Part shown: in pieces, positions 58,174 to 64,000 of the stretch
Numbering within the stretch: position 1 is the first letter of the stretch
How the letters are laid out: each line of letters begins with the position of its first letter
NCBI GenBank assembly: GCA_024637295.1
Contig: JAGXFL010000013.1
Coordinates: 248,001-312,000 of the forward strand
DNA: 64,000 bases
Reading direction: 5' to 3'
DNA from: Sulfuricurvum sp.
GTDB taxonomy: Bacteria; Campylobacterota; Campylobacteria; Campylobacterales; Sulfurimonadaceae
Translations under genes and position numbers: made by a program
Notes under the pieces: generated by a model
Database searches by the model: none
What the model saw: the letters and a program-made list of their open reading frames with translations, nothing else
What the model was told of the DNA's origin: nothing

Positions 58174-60222
58174 TTAAAGCTTCTCAACAAAAGAGGCAAG
58201 AATATCACGTTTATTGCCGCCGAAGTTAATAAGCAGTTTGAACTCGCGCCCCGATTTACTCACCCCCTCGACACGTCCTGCACCAAATATCTTATGACGG
58301 ACTAAATCCCCTTTTTTGAAGGAGGTGTTTTTTTCCAAGATCAGGGATCCCTCACATAGCCCCGCTTCATTAATAAATCGGCTTTTATGTAAATCTGTTC
58401 GCCGACCTTTATAAAAACGGCTGTTTACGCTGGAGACGGTGAGATTGGATTTTGCACGCGTAAAGGCAACATAGCCAAGCCGTCGTTCCTCTTCGAGATC
58501 GCTTCCATCCCCCACAAGCGGCAGAAATCCTTCTTCCATTCCGATGACGAAAAGATGGTCGAACTCAAGCCCTTTTGAGGCATGGATACTCATGATGTAA
58601 ATACTTTCTCCCTCGACTTGATCCTGATCGCTTTGTAAAGTGATGTCATTAAGAAACTCAGCCAGTTCAGCGTCTGGATTTTGTTTGACATAATCACGAA
58701 ACAATCCGTAAAACTCATCGACGTTGGATATTTTATCACTCTCATCGGGTAAACCGTGAAGGGTCTCTTTGATCTTAAATCGCTCCTCAAGTGCATCGAT
58801 GAATTTATACATCGCTTCTGCAGCGATCGTACGAAGTTCATTGATCTCAATAATGAACTTACGCAATTCTTGGGTACTTTTTTTACGTGCTAGTGCTTCG
58901 AGTTCGCTGTCACTGGAGGTAGCGATAAATTCAAACATCGATTTTTCTGCTTCCATAGCACACAGCTCTATTTTTTCGATGCTAGCTTTTCCAAGTCCAC
59001 GTTTTGGTTTATTGATGATCCGTTTGAGAGAAAAATTATCATGGACATTGGTGATGACCCGTAGATAGCTGATCAAGTCTTTGATCTCCGCGCGGTCATA
59101 GAAGCGTAATCCACCCACAAGTCGATATGCAATACCGCCACGGTTAAGTCCCTCTTCAAGTGATCGGCTTAGGGCATTGATCCGATAAAGGACAGCAATA
59201 TCACTGGCGCGCACCCCTTTGTCAAGTAAGACACGTATTGCTTTTGCAATTTTTTTGGCTTCTTCGCTTTCATCATTGGAAGTGAGTGTTGTAACGTCAT
59301 TTCCCCCTTGTTTGGTTGCGATCAGTGTTTTGCCAAGTCGTGAGCGATTATGTTCGATAAGGGCGTTGGCCACGGTTAAAATAGGCTGGGTAGAGCGGTA
59401 GTTGTACTCAAGTTTTATGACAGTGGCATCGGTAAAATCTTGATCAAATTCTAAAATATTGCGTACATGTGCACCGCGCCAGCCATAGATACTTTGATCA
59501 TCATCACCTACAACACAGAGGTTATTATGGGAAGTACAAAGCTTCTGAAGTAATCGTAGCTGTAATTCGTTGGTGTCTTGATATTCATCGATCATGATGT
59601 AGCGGTATTTTTGACTGGTTTGAATGCAGAGTTGGGGATTTTCGTCCAAAAGTTTAAAAGTGAGACAGAGAAGATCATCAAAATCGACAAGATTATTCTG
59701 GTGCAAATAGACTTGGTATTCTTCATAGATTTTGGCAATATTTTTGTAGTTTGTGAGTTCTGCTTGCGAATAGGCTTCACTGGGGTCGATCATCGAGTTT
59801 TTATAGCGTGATATTTCACTGGCAATGAGGGCTGTGGGCAGTTCAGCATTTATTTTTTTGAGAATCTTTTTTTTGTCATCGGTATCAATAACGACAAAGT
59901 TATTGCTTCGTCCCAGTAGATGAATATGAAACTTTAAAAATAAAAGTCCAAATTTATGAAAGGTACATAATAACGGTGGAAAAGAATTTTGTGAGATCAA
60001 TCCCATTGCACGCTCACGCATCTCTTTGGCGGCTTTATTGGTAAAGGTGAGGGTCAGTGTCTGGCTTGCAGGGATACCGACGGTATCAAGCAAATACGCC
60101 AATCGCGAGGTGATTGTCTTAGTCTTACCGCTTCCTGCGCCCGCAAGGATTAATAGAGGACCTTCTGTTTGTTCAACGGCTTGACGTTGCGCATCGTTGA
60201 GGCTATCAAAAATTTTATCCAT
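58174..60222 (-). CDS. UvrD/PcrA/Rep-family ATP-dependent DNA helicase
   Basis: 'LAGAGSGKTKTITSRLAYLL', 'IDEYQDTNELQLRLL', 'SIHASKGLEFDHLFVIG'. Confidence 0.96.
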   Translation of the reverse strand: MDKIFDSLNDAQRQAVEQTEGPLLILAGAGSGKTKTITSRLAYLLDTVGIPASQTLTLTFTNKAAKEMRERAMGLISQNSFPPLLCTFHKFGLLFLKFHIHLLGRSNNFVVIDTDDKKKILKKINAELPTALIASEISRYKNSMIDPSEAYSQAELTNYKNIAKIYEEYQVYLHQNNLVDFDDLLCLTFKLLDENPQLCIQTSQKYRYIMIDEYQDTNELQLRLLQKLCTSHNNLCVVGDDDQSIYGWRGAHVRNILEFDQDFTDATVIKLEYNYRSTQPILTVANALIEHNRSRLGKTLIATKQGGNDVTTLTSNDESEEAKKIAKAIRVLLDKGVRASDIAVLYRINALSRSLEEGLNRGGIAYRLVGGLRFYDRAEIKDLISYLRVITNVHDNFSLKRIINKPKRGLGKASIEKIELCAMEAEKSMFEFIATSSDSELEALARKKSTQELRKFIIEINELRTIAAEAMYKFIDALEERFKIKETLHGLPDESDKISNVDEFYGLFRDYVKQNPDAELAEFLNDITLQSDQDQVEGESIYIMSIHASKGLEFDHLFVIGMEEGFLPLVGDGSDLEEERRLGYVAFTRAKSNLTVSSVNSRFYKGRRTDLHKSRFINEAGLCEGSLILEKNTSFKKGDLVRHKIFGAGRVEGVSKSGREFKLLINFGGNKRDILASFVEKL

Positions 60223-60360
60223 AATAAGTGTGCGCCTTCATGCATGAATTGTTTTATTATATCCCAATCTTTCACAAAGGGATTTTAAAGTGTCAATCAC
60301 TTGTAATCATCATAATAATGGGTTATAATACGGTTATATATTTTACTTATAGGAATCATT

Positions 60361-61260
60361 ATGTTAAAAGACTTTGCGAAATTACTGACATTTTTAACAG
60401 TCATAAAAGAAAAGAGTTTTTCAAAAGCCTCTGCAAAATTGGGTATTTCTCAGCCTGCGGTCACTCAGCAGATTAAGTTTCTCGAAGAATATTTGGACAC
60501 TCGTATCGTCGAGCGTAAGAAAAATGGTATTAAGTTGACAAAAGAGGGTGAAGATCTTTATCGCATTGCTCTTAAATTGGAAAAAGCGATTTTGGCCAGC
60601 GAAAAAGACCTGCTCAAGATCATCAACAAAGAATTCACCTTTGTAGTAGGAGCTTCATACGCGATCGGTAACTATGTTGTTCCAAAATATTTGGCACAAA
60701 TAAAAGAAAAGATCAACAATGAGGTCCATGTCCGTGTAGGGCTTTCAGAAGAGATCGTTGATCAGCTCATCGATAAAAAAATTGACATTGGGTTGATTGA
60801 ATCACCGGTATTCAAAGATGGGCTCATTTATCGAGAGTGGGAAGAAGATGAATTGGTAATTTTCTCAAATCAACCCATTCCAAAACAGCTTCGCAAAGAA
60901 GATTTGTATAAATTTGATTGGATCTGTCGTGATGAAAATTCCCATACGCGTAAACTGACGTCGGAAGTATTTGAAGAGATCGGCGTAGAGTGTGCGAGTT
61001 TTAATGTGATCGGGGTAGTCGCAAGTACGACAACGATCAAAGAGACGATCATGCATTCACCTAAAAATGCAGAGCGTCCCGTGGTATCGGTTATTTCACA
61101 GCATGTCATCAGCGAAGAAGTGGAAGATGGGCGTCTTTTTGAAGGGCGTATTAAAAATTATAAGATCAAGCGTAAATTGTATATTGCATACAGTAAAGAG
61201 CGCAAGCATGATGCGTTTATTGATAACGTTGTTACCTTCTTGCACGGGCTTAAACTCTAA
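60361..61260 (+). CDS. LysR-family transcriptional regulator
   Basis: 'LKDFAKLLTFLTVIKEKSFSKASAKLGISQPAVTQQIKFLEEYL'. Confidence 0.95.
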   Translation: MLKDFAKLLTFLTVIKEKSFSKASAKLGISQPAVTQQIKFLEEYLDTRIVERKKNGIKLTKEGEDLYRIALKLEKAILASEKDLLKIINKEFTFVVGASYAIGNYVVPKYLAQIKEKINNEVHVRVGLSEEIVDQLIDKKIDIGLIESPVFKDGLIYREWEEDELVIFSNQPIPKQLRKEDLYKFDWICRDENSHTRKLTSEVFEEIGVECASFNVIGVVASTTTIKETIMHSPKNAERPVVSVISQHVISEEVEDGRLFEGRIKNYKIKRKLYIAYSKERKHDAFIDNVVTFLHGLKL

Positions 61261-61269
61261 GCAACCCTT

Positions 61270-61740
61270 TTATTTTTTTGAGGGCTCTTTAATAAACTTC
61301 TGATTTTCAGGATTAGAAAGAAAAGAGCTCATTGAATTTTGAACCCCTTCGTTACTTTCAATATTGATATTTGCCGATTGTTCTCTAGGGAGAGCAAGAT
61401 TTACAAATGCCGGAGTATCGTCTATGATGACCTGGACAATGCTCAGTAGCGGTACACTGACCACACTTCCGATGTTTTCATGCCCAAATCCCGCTTCAAA
61501 ATAGAGCATATTGCCTTCTAATCGGGCACTTTCAAAGGTATACCCTGCCAAAAAGAAAAGGGTCATCGCTCGAAATTCGCTGCTAATATTTATTGGAAGA
61601 GCCGGATCAAAGGTCAAGTGTTCGATTTTGCATAATATGCCAAAATTTTGGTTATTTTCAAAAAGGTAAACCAACATTTCGCGCACATGAGCTTCCATGA
61701 GTCGGGCAAATGAAGGATTTTTAATAATATCGAAGAGCAT
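61270..61740 (-). CDS. Conserved hypothetical protein; possible SspB-like fold
   Basis: 'PINISSEFRAM...LYFEAGFGHENIGSVVSVPLLSIVQVIID' resembles SspB core; polar C-terminal tail. Confidence 0.6.
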   Translation of the reverse strand: MLFDIIKNPSFARLMEAHVREMLVYLFENNQNFGILCKIEHLTFDPALPINISSEFRAMTLFFLAGYTFESARLEGNMLYFEAGFGHENIGSVVSVPLLSIVQVIIDDTPAFVNLALPREQSANINIESNEGVQNSMSSFLSNPENQKFIKEPSKK

Positions 61741-61764
61741 ACCGGTCAGCCTATTGTGTATATT

Positions 61765-62346
61765 TTAGGTAATTATACCATTTTCGACTTCCACAAATCC
61801 CACCATAGCATTCATAATAGCAACTTTCTGTGCTTTATCGATGATATTTGGAGATAAAAGGGCAGGGAGCAAAAAGCCTTCATCCAGAAGTCTTGCCCGT
61901 GTTGTTCCGTATAAAAGGGGAGTTTGTGGAGTGAGCCATTGATCATCAACCAATAAGGCGATATTGGCAATGGTCGTCTCTTTGATGAGACCGTCTTTTA
62001 CGATAAGGACATCATCACACTGCTCTTTGCGTTCAAAGAGCTGATTTAGATGATCGCGATGGGTATATTTGAGGGGATAGTGGATGGTATCATCGAATAC
62101 CAAACGTAGTGAGCTTATAGGTCTAGGGGTATAAGGGTGGAACTCTATACGGTAATCGGTAGTATCGTATAAAAATCGGCAGCGATATACCCCTTTGCTT
62201 GGCGGAGTGATGAGGTCTTTGAGATGAAACGTATTTTCACAACCAAGGCATCGCAAGGATGAATCAAGTCGTTTTTGATGGTAGGGGAGGTGTTGAATAA
62301 TACCATCTTCGCAACGGATGGTTTCGAAAAGAAGATCAGCTTTCAA
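61765..62346 (-). CDS. Aminotransferase class IV family protein (PabC-like)
   Basis: 'FETIRCEDGIIQHLPYHQKRLDSS', 'DDVLIVKDGLIKETTIANIALLVDDQWLTPQTPLLYGTTRARLLDEG'. Confidence 0.88.
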   Translation of the reverse strand: MKADLLFETIRCEDGIIQHLPYHQKRLDSSLRCLGCENTFHLKDLITPPSKGVYRCRFLYDTTDYRIEFHPYTPRPISSLRLVFDDTIHYPLKYTHRDHLNQLFERKEQCDDVLIVKDGLIKETTIANIALLVDDQWLTPQTPLLYGTTRARLLDEGFLLPALLSPNIIDKAQKVAIMNAMVGFVEVENGIIT

Positions 62347-63259
62347 ACAATGCGGTGCTCAAATAACGTTCTGCCGTATCACACAACACGGTAACAATGG
62401 TTTTCCCCTGATTTTCGGGACGAGATCCTATTCGCATAGCTGCACAGACGTTGGCACCGGCGGAGATTCCCACCAAAATTCCTTCGGTTTTAGCAAGTTC
62501 TTTGGCCGTTGCGATGGCATCTTCATTGCTGATCGTGATGATTTCATTGTACAACGAGACATTGAGTACGTCGGGAACGAATCCGGCTCCAATACCTTGG
62601 ATCTTATGAGGTCCGGCATTGCCTCCTGAAAGTACGGGAGAGTCTTTGGGCTCAACGGCGATGATCTGTATATGAGGAATAGCGGCTTTTAACACTTCAC
62701 CCGTCCCCGTAACCGTACCACCCGTTCCTACAGCTGCGACAAATATATCAATATTCCCATCGGTGTCTCTTAACAATTCTGGACCTGTGGTCTCTCGGTG
62801 TATCTGTGGATTGGCTGGATTGGAGAACTGCTGAAGGACAATAGCATTTGACATGGTTGCTACGAGATTATTAGCTTCATCAATCGCCCCTTTCATCCCC
62901 TGGGATGCTGGGGTCAATACAAGGTTTGCACCTAAAGCTTTTAAAAGATTACGGCGCTCAATGCTCATTGATTCAGGCATTGTGAGGGTGAGATTCAAAT
63001 CAAGAGCAGCACAAATAGAGGCTAAGGCAATCCCGGTATTCCCGCTGGTAGGTTCAATGATCATGGTATCGTTGTTGATCTTTCCCTCTGCCATTGCCGA
63101 TTTGATCATACTAATTCCAATACGGTCTTTGACGGAACTCGTCGGGTTCATGAATTCGCATTTTCCTAATATGGTAGCACCGCAAGAGGCGGATTGGGCA
63201 TTAAGTTTAACAAGTGGCGTATTGCCGATGAGTTCAGTAATGTTCGCAGCAATCTTCAT
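62336..63259 (-). CDS. cysK: Cysteine synthase A
   Basis: 'ELIGNTPLVKLN', 'CEFMNPTSSVKDRIGISMI', 'EPTSGNTGIALA', 'GTGGTVTGTGEVLK'; start near MKIAANIT (63259). Confidence 0.96.
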   Translation of the reverse strand: MKIAANITELIGNTPLVKLNAQSASCGATILGKCEFMNPTSSVKDRIGISMIKSAMAEGKINNDTMIIEPTSGNTGIALASICAALDLNLTLTMPESMSIERRNLLKALGANLVLTPASQGMKGAIDEANNLVATMSNAIVLQQFSNPANPQIHRETTGPELLRDTDGNIDIFVAAVGTGGTVTGTGEVLKAAIPHIQIIAVEPKDSPVLSGGNAGPHKIQGIGAGFVPDVLNVSLYNEIITISNEDAIATAKELAKTEGILVGISAGANVCAAMRIGSRPENQGKTIVTVLCDTAERYLSTALFES

Positions 63260-63407
63260 TATGAAATCCATTTTTGACATATTATAGTGTTTATTTGAAA
63301 AAATCCAAAGAAATATAAGTGGCTTATTCAAGTATAAAGGACTAATTCGTTTTAAATGTTAAGTCGGTATAATCTCGCAATAAAATTCTATAAATTAGAG
63401 GTACCTG

Positions 63408-64000
63408 ATGGAATGCAAAAAGATTAGCAAAGTTTTAATTGCAAACCGCGGTGAGATTGCATTGCGTATTATTCGAGCGTGTAAAGAGCTTGAAATTAAA
63501 AGTGTTGTGGTTTTTTCAGAAGCAGATGTGAACGGCGTATGGGTACGTAAAGCAGATGAATGTTATCCGATTATGGGTGATCCGATTGCTGCGTATTTGG
63601 ACTATGATCGTATTATCAACTTGGCAAAAAAAGCAGATTGTGATGCAATCCATCCTGGGTATGGTTTCCTTTCTGAGAGTGCGGAATTTGCACAAGCGTG
63701 TGCGGACAATGGCATTATCTTCATCGGGCCAAAACCGGAGCATATTGCACTTTTCGGTGACAAAATGGCGTCAAAAGTAGCGATGCGCGAAGTAGGTGTT
63801 CCGATGCTTCCGGGTACCGATGAACCAATCGATAATATCAATGACGCTGAAAAAATCGCAAGTGATATTGGTTTTCCTATTATCATCAAAGCAGCATTCG
63901 GTGGAGGCGGACGCGGTATGCGTATCGTTGAAAAAGCATCTGATTTCAAAGAGATGTACGAATCAGCAACGAACGAAGCAATCCGTTTCTTTAACCGTGG
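63408..64000 (+). CDS. Biotin carboxylase subunit (AccC/PycA/CfiB family), truncated by window end
   Basis: ATG at 63408: MECKKISKVLIANRGEIALRIIRACKELEIKSVVVFSEADVNGVWVRKADECYPIMGDPIAAYLDYDRII...IHPGYGFLSES...KAAFGGGGRGMRIV; not in ORF track because it runs off the window. Confidence 0.93.
   Translation, partial: MECKKISKVLIANRGEIALRIIRACKELEIKSVVVFSEADVNGVWVRKADECYPIMGDPIAAYLDYDRIINLAKKADCDAIHPGYGFLSESAEFAQACADNGIIFIGPKPEHIALFGDKMASKVAMREVGVPMLPGTDEPIDNINDAEKIASDIGFPIIIKAAFGGGGRGMRIVEKASDFKEMYESATNEAIRFFNR

Overview
The window looks like a chromosomal segment of a sulfur-oxidising Campylobacterota (Sulfuricurvum/Sulfurimonas-like). This is inferred from protein motifs and from gene orders I recognise from epsilonproteobacteria: M23 peptidase-lpxC-tsaB-thrB-ylxR-infB-rbfA-rimP and aroQ-folK-flhF-flhG-orf-fliA-fliM-fliY. 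Most of the ~64 kb is densely packed housekeeping and flagellar DNA. The regions that stand out are: (1) 1.3-11.9 kb, where a Cache-protein/OmpR-type regulator/histidine-kinase unit is followed by soxXYZAB, an outer-membrane porin, two signal-peptide-bearing DsrE-like (COG1416-type) proteins and a double-DUF302 protein, with an 11-bp-period direct repeat ahead of soxX and a perfect 16-bp inverted repeat after the porin; (2) 23.1-23.6 kb, a DUF4160/DUF2442 pair; (3) 25.9-28.1 kb, a CheY/CheC/PAS-GGDEF cassette; (4) 37.4-41.7 kb, an AT-rich Type III restriction-modification island with a 59-aa HTH gene missing from the ORF track and a palindromic site in the mod promoter; (5) 49.9-51.3 kb, a small islet with an XRE regulator, two matching operator-like palindromes, a lipoprotein, and two different palindromic repeats at its ends; (6) 61.3-61.7 kb, an uncharacterised protein that resembles the ClpXP adaptor SspB. 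I saw no CRISPR array, rRNA, tRNA, transposase or integrase. All family calls come from reading motifs; no searches were run.
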